Part shown: positions 24,437 to 33,681 of the stretch, piece after piece | How positions within the stretch are numbered: the first letter of the stretch is position 1 | Layout: the number at the start of each line of letters is the position of its first letter | From: Mesorhizobium_B sp035998495 | GTDB taxonomy: Bacteria > Pseudomonadota > Alphaproteobacteria > Rhizobiales > Rhizobiaceae | Direction: 5' to 3' | Length of the DNA stretch: 64,000 nt | Assembly (NCBI GenBank): GCA_035998495.1 | Contig: DASYHP010000029.1 | Location: 43,654 to 107,653, forward strand | Translations under genes and position numbers: made by a program | Notes under the pieces: model-generated | What the model was told of the DNA's origin: nothing | Seen by the model: only the letters and a program-made list of their open reading frames with translations | The model's database searches: none

Positions 24437-25990
24437 TCAAGCCGCCCCCAAAAGGTCGGCCTTCTCGATCCGCCCTTGGCTGAACTCCTGCGCCACGACC
24501 CCGCGCTTCAGCACCGTCACCCGGTCGGCGAGCGTCAGGATGGTTTCCGGCTCGGTGGAGAGCACAAGCACCGCCACGCCCTTGTCGCGCAGGGATTTGA
24601 CGATGCGGATCACGTCCTCCTTGGCGCCCACATCCATGCCGCGGGTGGGCTCGCTCAAGATCAGCACCTTGGGCAGGAAGGTGAGCCATTTGGCGAGCGC
24701 GACCTTCTGCTGGTTGCCTCCTGAAAGATTGCCCAGCGCGATCTCGGCCCGCGGCGGGCGAATCTGGAGGTCCTTGATGTGGCCCTCCGCGATCGCCTTC
24801 TCGCGCCGGGGTTTCAGCAGGATGCGGCCGATGCGGTCGAGCACGGCGATGGACACGTTCTTGAACACGGGCTCGGTGCGGAACAGCATCATGCGCCGGT
24901 TCTCCGGCAGATAAGCGATGCCGGCGCGCCGCGCGGCGGCCGTGGAGCGGAAGCGCACAGGCCGGCCGTCGAGCGTCACCCGGCCGTGGCGCAACCGCCC
25001 CTTGCCGAACAGCGTGCGGGCCAGTTCCACCTGGCCGCAGCCCATGAAGCCGTAAATGCCTGTGATTTCCCCTTTTCGCAGGGCGATCGACACGTCCTTG
25101 ACCATGCCGCCGTCGCTTAGGCCCGACGCTTCCAGCACGATCGGCCTGGCGTCGTCGCCCGAAAGCTCTGCGCTTTCGCCGGCGTGGAGCTCGGCCGAGC
25201 CGCGGCCGATCATATGCGCGATGACGGAATCCTTGCTGAGGGCGGATGTCGGCTCCGTCGCCACCTTGCGGCCGTTGCGGAACACGGTGACGCGGTCCGA
25301 CACCGCGAGCACGTCGTCCAGGAAATGCGAGATGAAGACGATGGCGCGCCCTTGGGCCTTCAGCCGCTTCAGCGCCGCGAAGAGCCGCGCCACCTCCGGC
25401 GGCGAAAGCGCCGAGGTGGGCTCGTCGAGGATGATGATTTTTGCGCCCGAGAACAGGACGCGCGACAGCTCGACCAGTTGCTGCAGGCCGACGGGCAGGC
25501 TGCCCATGCGCGCGGCCGGGTCGATGTCGAGGCCAAGGCTCGCGAGCTGCTTTTTCGCCTCGCGGCTCATGCGCCGCCAGTCGACCGCGCCGGCCCTGGT
25601 GGGCTGGTGGCCGAGGAACACGTTCTCGGCGACCGTCAGGTCGGGCACGATCGCAAGCTCCTGATGCACCATGCCTATGCCGGCGGCGAGCGCGTCGCGT
25701 GGGCTGCGCAGCTTCACCGGGCTGCCTGCCACGCGCATCTCGCCCTCGAAATCGTGGTGAACACCCGCGATGATCTTCATCATCGTGGATTTTCCCGCGC
25801 CGTTCTCGCCCACGAGCCCATGGACCTCGCCCTCGCGCAGATCGAAATCCACGTCGCGCAGGGCATGCACGCCGCCGAACGTTTTTGAGACGCCGATCAT
25901 CTCGAGCAGCGGCACGGAAACGGCGGAAGGTTCTTTCGAACCTTCCGCCGCGGGCATCACGGGCTCGGACAAGTATGTCCGTCCGATCAC
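24437..25990 (-). CDS. Sugar-type ABC transporter ATP-binding protein, double domain (RbsA family)
   Basis: 517 residues with two nucleotide-binding domains. Domain 1 (about 30-260) has Walker A GENGAGKSTMMK, Walker B IIILDEPTSAL and a degenerate signature (LPVGLQQLVELSR). Domain 2 (about 275-515) has the degenerate Walker A GFMGCGQVELARTL and the signature LSGGNQQKVALAKW, as usual for this family. In domain 2 the Walker B reads VLILSEPTRGMDVGAK, with Ser where Asp is normal. The GTG at 25990 overlaps the binding-protein stop (GTGA), so it is translationally coupled; a downstream ATG at about residue 12 is possible. It energises uptake of a sugar or polyol with the permease at 23199. Confidence 0.93.
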   Translation of the reverse strand: MIGRTYLSEPVMPAAEGSKEPSAVSVPLLEMIGVSKTFGGVHALRDVDFDLREGEVHGLVGENGAGKSTMMKIIAGVHHDFEGEMRVAGSPVKLRSPRDALAAGIGMVHQELAIVPDLTVAENVFLGHQPTRAGAVDWRRMSREAKKQLASLGLDIDPAARMGSLPVGLQQLVELSRVLFSGAKIIILDEPTSALSPPEVARLFAALKRLKAQGRAIVFISHFLDDVLAVSDRVTVFRNGRKVATEPTSALSKDSVIAHMIGRGSAELHAGESAELSGDDARPIVLEASGLSDGGMVKDVSIALRKGEITGIYGFMGCGQVELARTLFGKGRLRHGRVTLDGRPVRFRSTAAARRAGIAYLPENRRMMLFRTEPVFKNVSIAVLDRIGRILLKPRREKAIAEGHIKDLQIRPPRAEIALGNLSGGNQQKVALAKWLTFLPKVLILSEPTRGMDVGAKEDVIRIVKSLRDKGVAVLVLSTEPETILTLADRVTVLKRGVVAQEFSQGRIEKADLLGAA

Positions 25991-27003
25991 ATCAGGAAAT
26001 TCTTCTGGAGCCAGAGATTGCCGGGCGCCGTTTCCTGGGTGATGACCGGGCCGTCGGCCAGGATGTATTTCGGGATGTCGGCAGCCGCACCCGCCACGGC
26101 CGCGACGCCCGCCGCCACCGACCAGCCGTGGATGCGCGAGGACGGGTTGCGGACGGTGGCGAGCATGGTGCCGTCGAGCACCGCGCTGACGGCGGGCGGC
26201 ATGGCGTCCACGCCGCCGATCACGATGCCCTGCCGGCCCTTGGCCTTCATGACGTTGTTGGCGGCGAGCGCCATGTCGTCATTGTGGAAGAAGGCGCCCT
26301 GGATGTCCGGGTATTTGGTGAGCAGAGACTCCCAGATGCGGGCCACCTTGGTGACGTCCCAGTCGGCCGGCTGCTCGTCGAGCACCTGGATCTCGGGGTA
26401 GTTGGCGACGACCTGCTGGAAACCCTTGGCGCGGCCTTGCGCGCCAGTGTGGCCGAGCGCGCCCTGCGTCATCACGACATTCCCCTTGCCGCCGATCTTC
26501 TTCATGATCTGCTCGGCGACGACCGAACCCATCATGACGTTGTCAGGCGCGATGAAGGTGAGAAGGTCGAGCTGGCCTTCGGGCGCCATCATCGTGTCCA
26601 TGGCGATCACGGGCGTGCCGGAATCGATGACCTTCTTGATGGGGTCGTTGAGCGTGCCGATGCCGAAGGTCTGCAGCGCCACGAAGTCCCATTTCTGGGT
26701 CGCGAGGTTGTCCACCGCCCCGCGCTGCTTGGTGGCGGAAAGCTCGCCGTCGAACCAGGTGATCTCGACGTTCATCAGCTTGGCCCAGGCCTCCGCCGCC
26801 TGTTTGCCTTGCGCGCACCACGTGGCCTGAAGCCCGGCATTGCCCATGGCGGCGCGGAGCGGCTTGCCCGAGGCCTTCAGCTCCTGGGCGATGGCCGGGT
26901 CGAAGCCGGCGGAGCCCAGAAGCGCGCCGGCAAGCGCGGTCGCGCCCACCGCCTTGAACACGTCGCGGCGGGTCTTCGATTCCTGGATGAGGTCGTCGAG
27001 CAC
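25987..27003 (-). CDS. Sugar-type ABC transporter periplasmic binding protein
   Basis: 338 residues from a GTG start at 27003 with GGGAGGAA upstream. The N-terminus has a twin-arginine-like signal (TRRDVFKAVGATALAGALLG, cleavage near AIA), so export may be by the Tat route. The mature part is a periplasmic-binding-protein fold of the ribose/xylose type: VDNLATQKWDFVALQ, GTPVIAMDTMMAPEG, GAFFHNDDMALAANNVMKA and GGVDAMPPAVSAVLDG match the positions where such proteins contact sugars. It is first in the operon, ahead of the ATPase and permease. It diverges from an NAD-dependent epimerase gene, suggesting a sugar or sugar acid as ligand. Confidence 0.9.
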   Translation of the reverse strand: MLDDLIQESKTRRDVFKAVGATALAGALLGSAGFDPAIAQELKASGKPLRAAMGNAGLQATWCAQGKQAAEAWAKLMNVEITWFDGELSATKQRGAVDNLATQKWDFVALQTFGIGTLNDPIKKVIDSGTPVIAMDTMMAPEGQLDLLTFIAPDNVMMGSVVAEQIMKKIGGKGNVVMTQGALGHTGAQGRAKGFQQVVANYPEIQVLDEQPADWDVTKVARIWESLLTKYPDIQGAFFHNDDMALAANNVMKAKGRQGIVIGGVDAMPPAVSAVLDGTMLATVRNPSSRIHGWSVAAGVAAVAGAAADIPKYILADGPVITQETAPGNLWLQKNFLM

Positions 27004-27357
27004 GTTCAAATTCCTCCCGAGTGGCCGGCGCGGATGCGCCGGATGGTCCGTTCCCTCGCGCTCGGCCTCTGATCGGGAGCGGAGCCTCCACCGCGCTCCC
27101 GAAGCCGCGACGCAGCGGTGACGATGGTCTGAAATCGGTTGGGCGTCAACAACGCCGCAGCGCGACCGGAAGCGCGGCTCCACCCTGCGCTCCTTTCGCT
27201 CCTCGATGGTCTCGTCCCGTCGCTCGGCACATCGTGCGCAGAAGCCGCCGTCGACTCGAGCGCCGCCGGGGTCAACCCGCGCCACCGCGACTCCGCGGCT
27301 TGCATCCCTGCCCTATCCCGCCGCAAATGCGCGCCTCACGGATGGGAGGGAAGCGGA
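27004..27357. other. 354-base divergent intergenic region between binding-protein and epimerase genes
   Basis: No gene is supported here. It should hold the divergent promoters of the sugar ABC operon and the epimerase gene. A perfect hairpin, CCGGCGC-GGAT-GCGCCGG (27025-27042), lies 22 bases upstream of the binding-protein start and would be in its 5' leader. An open frame extends upstream from the epimerase start, but it is Arg/Ala/Pro-rich composition noise. I see no clear operator. Confidence 0.5.
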
Positions 27358-28254
27358 ATGCGGATCGTGTTCACCGGCGGGTCGGGCAAGGCAGGGCGGC
27401 ATGCGGTGCACTGGCTCAAGGGAAAAGGCCACGAGATCCTGAACGTCGATCTCGCCCCGCTCGATCTCCCGGGCGTCAACACGCTTTACGCCGATCTCGC
27501 GGACTCAGGCCAAGCCTTCAACGCGCTCAGCCAGCATTTCGGCTTCAAGGGCTACGAGACCGGCCAAGGCCCGGCCAAGGTGGACGCCGTGGTGCATTTC
27601 GCGGCCGTGCCGCGCGTGCTCATCAAGCCGGACAACGAGACCTTCCGCATCAACGTGGTCAGCACCTACAACGTGATCGAGGCGGCGGTGAAGCTCGGCA
27701 TCCGCAAGATCGTGATCGCCTCCAGCGAGACCACCTATGGCGTCTGCTTCGCCGAGGGCGACAAGGATTTCCGGCAGTTCCCGCTCGACGAGAGCTACCC
27801 CATCGATCCCATGGACTCCTATGGCCTCTCCAAGCTCGTGAACGAGGAGACGGCGCGCGCCTTCGCGGCGCGCTCGGGCGCGGACATCTACTGCTTACGC
27901 ATCGGCAATGTGATCGAGCCGCACGAATACGACCGCTTCCCCGGCTTCGTCGCCGATCCGCCGTCAAGGAAGCGAAACGCCTGGAGCTATATCGACGCGC
28001 GCGACCTCGGCCAGATCGTCCATCTGTGCCTGGAGAAGGACGGCCTGGGCTTTCAGGTCTTCAACGCGGTGAACGACACCATCACAGTCGACGAGCCGAC
28101 CGAGGCGTTCCTCAAGCGCTGGGCGCCCGAGACGCCGCTCACGCGTCCCATGCCCGGTTTCGAGGCGCCGATCTCCAACCAGAAGGCCCGCCAGGTGCTG
28201 GGTTTTCGCGAGGAGCACGACTGGCGGAACTATGCTCCCAGGACAGGCGGTTAG
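27358..28254 (+). CDS. NAD-dependent epimerase/dehydratase (extended SDR)
   Basis: 298 residues from the ATG at 27358, preceded by GGGAGGGAAG. The Rossmann motif FTGGSGKAGRHAV (residues 5-17) and the catalytic YGLSK (after DPMD) are intact. VVHFAAVPR and KIVIASSETTYG are normal extended-SDR core sequences. Known relatives act on nucleotide sugars or on free sugar acids (uronate dehydrogenase-like); without a nucleotide-binding C-terminal signature I cannot choose. Its position opposite a sugar ABC importer favours a role in degradation of the imported compound. The stop codon overlaps the stop of the convergent FAD enzyme gene by three bases. Confidence 0.88.
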   Translation: MRIVFTGGSGKAGRHAVHWLKGKGHEILNVDLAPLDLPGVNTLYADLADSGQAFNALSQHFGFKGYETGQGPAKVDAVVHFAAVPRVLIKPDNETFRINVVSTYNVIEAAVKLGIRKIVIASSETTYGVCFAEGDKDFRQFPLDESYPIDPMDSYGLSKLVNEETARAFAARSGADIYCLRIGNVIEPHEYDRFPGFVADPPSRKRNAWSYIDARDLGQIVHLCLEKDGLGFQVFNAVNDTITVDEPTEAFLKRWAPETPLTRPMPGFEAPISNQKARQVLGFREEHDWRNYAPRTGG

Positions 28255-29636
28255 AGCAGGTTTCGCCCGGCGGCTCGCAGAACCTTTCCCGGATTGAGGA
28301 TGCCGCGGGGGTCGAGCGCCGCCTTGAGGGCTGCCATCACCGCGATCTCGGCCTCGGAGCGCGAGCGGCCCAGCCATTCCCGCTTGCTCAGGCCGATGCC
28401 GTGTTCGGCCGAGATCGCTCCACGCCTTTTTGCGACGAGGTCATAGACGATCTGCTCGGCCAGCGGCTTGGCGCCAGGCGAAGGCAGGCCGATGCCGACA
28501 TGAAGGTTGCCGTCGCCCATGTGGCCGAAAACGTGGACCCCCGCATGGCCGGGAAGCTGCTGGTCGAGCGCCGCGGCCAGATCGCAGCCGAACGGCTCCA
28601 TGTCCTCGACCGCCAGCGACACGTCGAAATCGGCCATGTCGGGGAAGAGCGTCATCTCGGCCTCGAAATCCTCCCGTATCCGCCAGAAGGCGTCGCGCTG
28701 GGCCAGCGACTGCGCGATCGCCGCATCCGCCGCGCCGGCCTCAATCGCTTCCGCGATGAGGCTCTCGAAGCGGGCCGCGTCGCGCTCAGGCTCGAACCCT
28801 TCGGCCTCGCAGAGCACGTAATAGGGCAGCCCCCGCCGGACGGGCGGGCGCATCCGGCCTTGTTCCGTGTTGAGGTCGTAGAATTCGCGCCAGATCACCT
28901 CGAAGGACGAAAGCGTTCCCGCGAGCCCGCGCGACAGCGCACCGAGAAGTCTCGGGATCGGCTCGAACGCCTCGAAGGCGAGAAACGCGATCTGCACAGA
29001 GGTCGGCTGCGGGTGGAGGCGCAGGACGGCCCGCGTGATGACGCCCAGCGTGCCTTCGGACCCGATGAAGAGCTGCTTGAGGTCGTAGCCCGTGTTGTCC
29101 TTGGCGTAAGGGGTGAGGTGTTCGAGCACGGTCCCGTCCGCCAGCACCGCCTCCAGGCCCAGCGCCTGGGCCCTCGCCGCGCCATAGCGCATGACTTGCA
29201 TGCCTCCGGCATTGGTGGCCAGGAGCCCGCCCACCGTGGCGCTACCCCTTGCGCCCAGATCCAAGCCGACCCGCAGGCCCTTGGCCTGCGCCTGTTCCTG
29301 CACGCGTCCGAGAATCGCGCCGGCCCCAACCCCGACCCATGTCGAGGCGGGCTCGATCTCACTGATGCCGTTCATCCGTTCGAGCGAGAGCAGGACTTCG
29401 TCCGGCTCGGCCTGCGTGCCGCGCACCAGGTTCGTGCGCCCGCCCTCGGGCACCACGGCCTGGCCCCGCGCGTGGCATAGCCTGAGCACCGCAGACACCT
29501 CCGCCGTCGAGCCAGGCCGCACCAGGGCCAAGGCTTTCGTGCGGTCCTTCGACCAGAAGTCCACCACCCGGTCGTGGATCTGCTCCCGGCCCAGAACGTT
29601 TCCGGCGCCCACGATGGCGGCAAGCTCATCCAACAT
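28251..29636 (-). CDS. FAD-linked 2-hydroxyacid dehydrogenase (GlcD/D-lactate dehydrogenase type)
   Basis: 461 residues from the ATG at 29636, which has GAGG upstream; a longer frame reaches 29666. The N-terminal FAD_binding_4 domain (about 30-210) contains VVPEGGRTNLVRG and GSATVGGLLATNAGGMQV; the C-terminal FAD-oxidase domain has VHVFGHMGDGNLHVGI with the metal-binding His and SAEHGIGLSKREWL. Such enzymes oxidise glycolate, D-lactate or D-2-hydroxyglutarate-like acids and pass electrons to the respiratory chain. It diverges from the aminotransferase at 29733 and converges with the epimerase. The substrate may be a hydroxyacid formed in a neighbouring pathway, but no link is proven. Confidence 0.9.
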   Translation of the reverse strand: MLDELAAIVGAGNVLGREQIHDRVVDFWSKDRTKALALVRPGSTAEVSAVLRLCHARGQAVVPEGGRTNLVRGTQAEPDEVLLSLERMNGISEIEPASTWVGVGAGAILGRVQEQAQAKGLRVGLDLGARGSATVGGLLATNAGGMQVMRYGAARAQALGLEAVLADGTVLEHLTPYAKDNTGYDLKQLFIGSEGTLGVITRAVLRLHPQPTSVQIAFLAFEAFEPIPRLLGALSRGLAGTLSSFEVIWREFYDLNTEQGRMRPPVRRGLPYYVLCEAEGFEPERDAARFESLIAEAIEAGAADAAIAQSLAQRDAFWRIREDFEAEMTLFPDMADFDVSLAVEDMEPFGCDLAAALDQQLPGHAGVHVFGHMGDGNLHVGIGLPSPGAKPLAEQIVYDLVAKRRGAISAEHGIGLSKREWLGRSRSEAEIAVMAALKAALDPRGILNPGKVLRAAGRNLL

Positions 29637-29732
29637 CTTTGGCCTCGACTCCGTTCGGCACAGCATGGCTGGCCCTTGCCAGGGCCGCCGACTTGCTTAT
29701 GCAGCCCCACAGGACCGTTGAGGAGAGCTTCG

Positions 29733-30902
29733 TTGCCGCCGTTCAATCGCCATGTGGAACGTCTCGCGCCGCCGGCGGTGCCGGTGGTTCTGGCCTGGGC
29801 CAAGGACTATCGCGGCGCGTCGGGGCCGCTCATCGACATGTCGCAGGCGGTGCCCGGCTATCCGCCGCACCCCGACATGCTGCGCTTCCTGGCCGAGGAG
29901 GCCGGCGCGCGGCGAAACGCCGGCTATGGTGAGATCGAGGGCGAGCCCGCGCTGCGGATCGCCTATGCCGCTCATGCCGCCAGGCTCTACCGTGCCGCGA
30001 TCGGCCCGGAGAACATCCACGTCACCTCGGGCTGCAACCAGGCCTTCGTGGCCTCCGTGATGGCCGTCGCCGGGCCGGGCGACGCGGTCGCCGTCGTCAA
30101 CCCCGTCTATTTCAACCACGAGGCCACGCTGAAGATGCTGGGCGTGGGGGTGGTGGCGGTGGACGCCCATGCGGCGGACGGTTTTCTGCCCTCCGCCGAG
30201 GCGCTTCACGCGGCGCTCTCGCCAAACATCCGCGCGGTGGCGTTGGTCTCGCCCAACAACCCCACGGGTGCGGTCTATCCGCCCGACCTGCTGCGCGCGA
30301 TTTTCGATCTCTGCCGCCGCCGAGGTTGCTGGCTGATCCTGGACGAGACCTATCGCGATTTCCTGCCCGACGGCGCGCACCCGCCGCACGCGCTGTTTTC
30401 CGAGCCGGATTGGCAGGACCGCCTGATCGGGCTTTACAGCTTCTCGAAAAGCTTCTGCATCCCCGGCCACCGGCTGGGGGCGATCACGGCCGGGCCGGCA
30501 TTGGTGGCGCAGGTCGCCAAGATCATGGACAATTTGCAAATCTGCGCGCCTCGCGCGGCGCAGGCGGCTCTCGCCCGCGCCATTCCCGTGCTCGACGAAT
30601 GGCGAGAGGAGAACCGCCGGAAAATCCAGCCGCGCGGCGCGGCGCTGCGGGACGCCTTGGCCCAGTGCCCCGGCTGGACGATCGACGCGCTTGGCGCCTA
30701 TTTCGCCTATGTCCGGCACCCGTTCGAGGGTTTGGATTCGATCACTGTCGCGGAGCGGCTGGCGAAGGAGGCGGGCGTGGTGACGATCCCCGGCGGCTTT
30801 TTCGGCCCCGGCCAGGAGCATCATTTGCGCCTAGCCTTCGCCAATGCGGAAGCCGAGACGATCCTGCGCCTGCCGGAGCGGCTTAGGAGATTGGCGGACT
30901 GA
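29733..30902 (+). CDS. PLP-dependent class I/II aminotransferase
   Basis: 389 residues from a TTG start at 29733, chosen because GAGGAG lies seven bases upstream and no good ATG fits. Fold-type I landmarks: NAGYGEIEGEPALR near residue 70, SPNNPTGAVYPPDLL, LDETYRDF with the pyridine-binding Asp, and SFSKSFCIPGHRLG with the Schiff-base Lys. The C-terminal GGFFGPGQEHHLRLAFAN carries the substrate-carboxylate Arg. It is related to aspartate/aromatic-type aminotransferases; the amino donor and acceptor are unknown. It diverges from the FAD hydroxyacid dehydrogenase and ends before a hairpin repeat. Confidence 0.9.
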   Translation: MPPFNRHVERLAPPAVPVVLAWAKDYRGASGPLIDMSQAVPGYPPHPDMLRFLAEEAGARRNAGYGEIEGEPALRIAYAAHAARLYRAAIGPENIHVTSGCNQAFVASVMAVAGPGDAVAVVNPVYFNHEATLKMLGVGVVAVDAHAADGFLPSAEALHAALSPNIRAVALVSPNNPTGAVYPPDLLRAIFDLCRRRGCWLILDETYRDFLPDGAHPPHALFSEPDWQDRLIGLYSFSKSFCIPGHRLGAITAGPALVAQVAKIMDNLQICAPRAAQAALARAIPVLDEWREENRRKIQPRGAALRDALAQCPGWTIDALGAYFAYVRHPFEGLDSITVAERLAKEAGVVTIPGGFFGPGQEHHLRLAFANAEAETILRLPERLRRLAD

Positions 30903-30933
30903 GAGTTTTCGACCGAATCCCTGGCACCCTTTT

Positions 30934-30969
30934 GGCCCCCTCCACCACGCTTCGCGTGGTGGAGGGGGC
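30934..30969. repeat. Mosaic palindromic repeat, copy 2 (minimal hairpin)
   Basis: CCCCCTCCACCACG, a five-base loop CTTCG, then CGTGGTGGAGGGGG form a perfect 14-base-pair stem. The arms are the end modules of the larger copies at 24300 and 60974. It lies in the 108-base gap between the convergent aminotransferase and amidinotransferase-like genes and could end transcription from both sides, though there is no T-run. Confidence 0.8.
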
Positions 30970-31010
30970 TGCGGCGCGCACCAAGGAGAGCCTGCGCCTG
31001 TTCCTATCCT

Positions 31011-31946
31011 TTACGCCGCCTCGCGCTTGAGCGCCTGGGCCATGCAATGGATGCCGCCGCCGGTCTTGGAGATCTCGCTCATGTCGATGGCCGCGACCTC
31101 GAAGCCCCGCGCTTTGAGCTGGCCGATCAGCGTCTGGCTGACGGTGGGCGCGATCACCCGGTCCGCCCCCAGCGACATGAAGTTGCAGCCCAAGGCCATG
31201 GTATCACGGAACGGCACGTCGATGATCTCATGGCCCTTGGCCTTCAGCCAATCGACGATTGCAGGCTCCGTGCAGTCGAGGCACACGGCCGTGAGTTTCG
31301 GGGCGATTGGCACGACCATCAGGTCGATATGGACGTAATACTCGTCGATGAAGGCGATGCGGGTTTCCCAGCCTTCCTTCTCGAACCAGCTTTGCACCTG
31401 TCGCGCGCCTTCCTCCTGGGTGCGCGCGCCGCCGCAGCCGATCAGCACAACGCCCTCCTCGATCACGTTGAAGTCGCCGCCTTCGAAGGTGCCGGCCGTC
31501 ACCATGTCGTAGATCGGAATGCCGAGCTTCTCATAAGTGCGGATGGCGGCATAGTTCTCGCCGCGCCGCCACCAGTTCGCCATGGCGGTGATGATCGCGC
31601 CATAGGGCGTCATGACGGACGAGTCGCGGGAATAGACCTGCATGGGCAGTTCGGGCGTCGGCTCGTGCCAGTGGATGCGGACCCCGAAATGTTCGTAGGC
31701 CGAGACCAGCTCCTTGTGCTGGGCCTGCGCAACCTGGAGGTTGGCGGGCGCCTCGCGCAGGTGCTTCCGCGAGAGCGAGCTTGTCGCGAGGTGGCGCAGA
31801 AAGGCCGGCGATCCCAGCAGCACGTCTGTCAGTGGGTCGGTCTCGTTGCGAAAGCCCCAACCGGCCAAAGGCGGCGTGTCGCCCTCCGGCCTGCGGCGCT
31901 GGAGCGAGAATGGCTCCTGGGTGGCGAATGTCTCGTGACGTGTCAT
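31011..31946 (-). CDS. Amidinotransferase / dimethylarginine dimethylaminohydrolase-like guanidine-modifying enzyme
   Basis: 311 residues. The family's catalytic positions are visible: YSRDSSVM, GTFEGGDFNVI, YYVHIDLMVV (His-x-Asp) and TGGGIHCMAQAL with the nucleophilic Cys301. These belong to the beta/alpha-propeller enzymes that attack the guanidinium carbon through a thiouronium intermediate (arginine deiminase, DDAH, amidinotransferases). The substrate should be a guanidino compound. The ATG at 31946 overlaps the stop of the M20 amidohydrolase gene (ATGA), so the two are coupled. With the amidohydrolase and the PotABCD-like importer across the LysR gene, it suggests catabolism of an N-acylated or amide-linked guanidino compound. 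Confidence 0.88.
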   Translation of the reverse strand: MTRHETFATQEPFSLQRRRPEGDTPPLAGWGFRNETDPLTDVLLGSPAFLRHLATSSLSRKHLREAPANLQVAQAQHKELVSAYEHFGVRIHWHEPTPELPMQVYSRDSSVMTPYGAIITAMANWWRRGENYAAIRTYEKLGIPIYDMVTAGTFEGGDFNVIEEGVVLIGCGGARTQEEGARQVQSWFEKEGWETRIAFIDEYYVHIDLMVVPIAPKLTAVCLDCTEPAIVDWLKAKGHEIIDVPFRDTMALGCNFMSLGADRVIAPTVSQTLIGQLKARGFEVAAIDMSEISKTGGGIHCMAQALKREAA

Positions 31947-33559
31947 GGGCGCTCTCCTCGTGCTTCTTGTGCTTGGGGCGGGGTCGGAATCCACCAGTCG
32001 CGGCCGCGCGGGGTCGTCACATATTCGGGCCAGCGGAAATGGACGGGCGGGGGGTAGTCGCAGAGCGGCTTGAGCCATTCCGAGCCGCCCACCCCGCCGC
32101 CGGTGCGGCGAACAAATTCCTGCATCGTGGCGGCTCGCGCGCCCTCGTCTTCGAGCAGGCGCAGAGCGATCAGCGCGATGCACTTGGCGGCTGTCACCAC
32201 CATCGGGTCGATGGTCTCGGGAATGCCGCCCAGCGCGTTCATGGCCCAGGCCGGCGCGGGCGCGCCCTCGGGCGAGTGCAGGGCCGGGCGGGCCACGTAG
32301 AAGCGCGCGGTGGGCACGTGCCAGCACATCTCGGTGTAGTCGTCCGAGGTGGAATGGGTCTGCGATGGGGCCAGGTCGCGGCGCAGGATTTTTTCGGCGT
32401 CCCAGGGCGCGATCAGGCTTTCGCATTCCGGGATGAAGGGTTCTTCCGTGTCCGTCCCGAAGGCGTTGCGCTGCACCTCGCGCGCGATCGCCTTGGCAGG
32501 AGAATCCCACTGCGGCGGGCCGACCGTGGTCAGCGCCTCCCAGGCGAGGTTCGCCATGGCATGGTTGGCGAGGCCGGGCCGGGATTTCGCCACCCAATGG
32601 CGCTCCCAGCGGCAGCCCGTCAGCCCCGCCGCGCTTTCGGCGATGCGGTCGAGCGCGGCCGTCACCTGTTCGGCCATAGCGAGCGTCGGCACCCGGATCA
32701 TGTATTGGACCTCGGAAAGGCCCGCGGGAAGGTTGTCGGCCGTCGCCTGTCCGGCGGTCAAAACGGCGTCCGAGATCGACCAGCCGCCCTGATGCGGCAG
32801 CATGGAATCCCGCAGCGCCTTGGAATGCATGAGCATCAGCATCAGCGCGTCGGTGGCGCCGGGGGCGCGGACCGCCGAATGCGACTGCGGGATCGGCGCA
32901 CGATCGCCTGCGTTCCAGCCCTCGGGCGCGTCGCAGACGAAGCGGTAGATCATCGCGAAACCCGCGCCGCAATGGGTGTCCCAGCGCGCCGTGTTGCACA
33001 ACGGCAGCATATAGAAGGGATGGAACGAGATCATGCCGGCGAGGCCGTCGTAATAGCCTTGCGCCGCATGGATGGGCTTCGAGCCCCGCACCTTTTCGGC
33101 CGGCTCGCCGAGAAAACGCAACGTGCCGGGAATGCCATGCCGCTCCATGGCGGCCTTGGCCGCGAGCAACCCGCCCAGCCCCGCCATGCCGAGCCCCGAA
33201 TGCGGGTCGGTGTGTCCGCCCGCGTGTTCGCTCAAGCCCGGGCGCGGGCGCTTCGATGTGGCGGCGTCCTGGCAGTTGCCGGGAATGCCGTCATATTCCG
33301 CATACATGCCGACCGTCGGGCCGGCAGCGTGAGAGCCGGCGCGGTTCGTCCAATGCGCGCAGAAGGCGGTGGGCATGCCGCCCGAGCCTTCCTCGACCGA
33401 AAAGCCTTCCGCCTTCAGGCGCTCCGCATACCAGGCGGCGGACTGGTATTCGCGCCAGGCCGTCTCGCCGAAATCGAAGATCGCCCTCGTTCCCGCCGAA
33501 AGCTGCGGCCGGGCGTTCTCCACATGGATGAGGGCGGTGTCTTGGGCCGGGCTGGTCAA
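31943..33559 (-). CDS. M20-family amidohydrolase (AbgB-like)
   Basis: 538 residues from a TTG at 33559, preceded by GAGGAG at ideal spacing; frames reaching further upstream lack such a site. Metallo-amidohydrolase features: AEYDGIPGNCQDA, GGHTDPHSGLGMAGLGGLLA (a metal-ligand His region), FLGEPAEKV and QTHSTSDDYTEMCWHVP near the C-terminus. The length and the last two features place it with aminobenzoyl-glutamate hydrolase subunit B-like proteins, which cleave amide bonds of N-acyl amino acids. First in a two-gene operon with the guanidine-modifying enzyme. It diverges from a LysR regulator; a candidate operator lies between them at 33631. The substrate is inferred to be an N-acyl amino acid or guanidino compound. 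Confidence 0.85.
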   Translation of the reverse strand: MTSPAQDTALIHVENARPQLSAGTRAIFDFGETAWREYQSAAWYAERLKAEGFSVEEGSGGMPTAFCAHWTNRAGSHAAGPTVGMYAEYDGIPGNCQDAATSKRPRPGLSEHAGGHTDPHSGLGMAGLGGLLAAKAAMERHGIPGTLRFLGEPAEKVRGSKPIHAAQGYYDGLAGMISFHPFYMLPLCNTARWDTHCGAGFAMIYRFVCDAPEGWNAGDRAPIPQSHSAVRAPGATDALMLMLMHSKALRDSMLPHQGGWSISDAVLTAGQATADNLPAGLSEVQYMIRVPTLAMAEQVTAALDRIAESAAGLTGCRWERHWVAKSRPGLANHAMANLAWEALTTVGPPQWDSPAKAIAREVQRNAFGTDTEEPFIPECESLIAPWDAEKILRRDLAPSQTHSTSDDYTEMCWHVPTARFYVARPALHSPEGAPAPAWAMNALGGIPETIDPMVVTAAKCIALIALRLLEDEGARAATMQEFVRRTGGGVGGSEWLKPLCDYPPPVHFRWPEYVTTPRGRDWWIPTPPQAQEARGERP

Positions 33560-33630
33560 GGCGAAACTCCTCGACCCGAAGCAGAACACCGATCGCACAA
33601 GGGAAAAAGCGATGTTTTTTCGCCCCGCTT

Positions 33631-33649
33631 GCAAATTCCCTTCACCTCA
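33631..33649 (+). promoter_or_regulatory. Candidate LysR operator, copy 1
   Basis: GCAAATTCCCTTCACCTCA lies between the divergent amidohydrolase (start 33559) and LysR (start 33682) genes. The same 19 bases occur in inverted orientation at 34597-34615 with one difference, upstream of the ABC transporter operon. Two near-identical, AT-containing elements in front of both flanking operons make this the likely binding site of the LysR protein encoded between them. Confidence 0.6.
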
Positions 33650-33681
33650 GCACGATGGGCCGGGGAGCGGGAGGAGCGAGC

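Noticed and set aside
27139..27357. Longer N-terminus for the epimerase, starting at 27139
   Set aside because: The extra 73 residues show no fold and precede a perfect Rossmann start at the ATG at 27358, which has its own GGGAGGG site.
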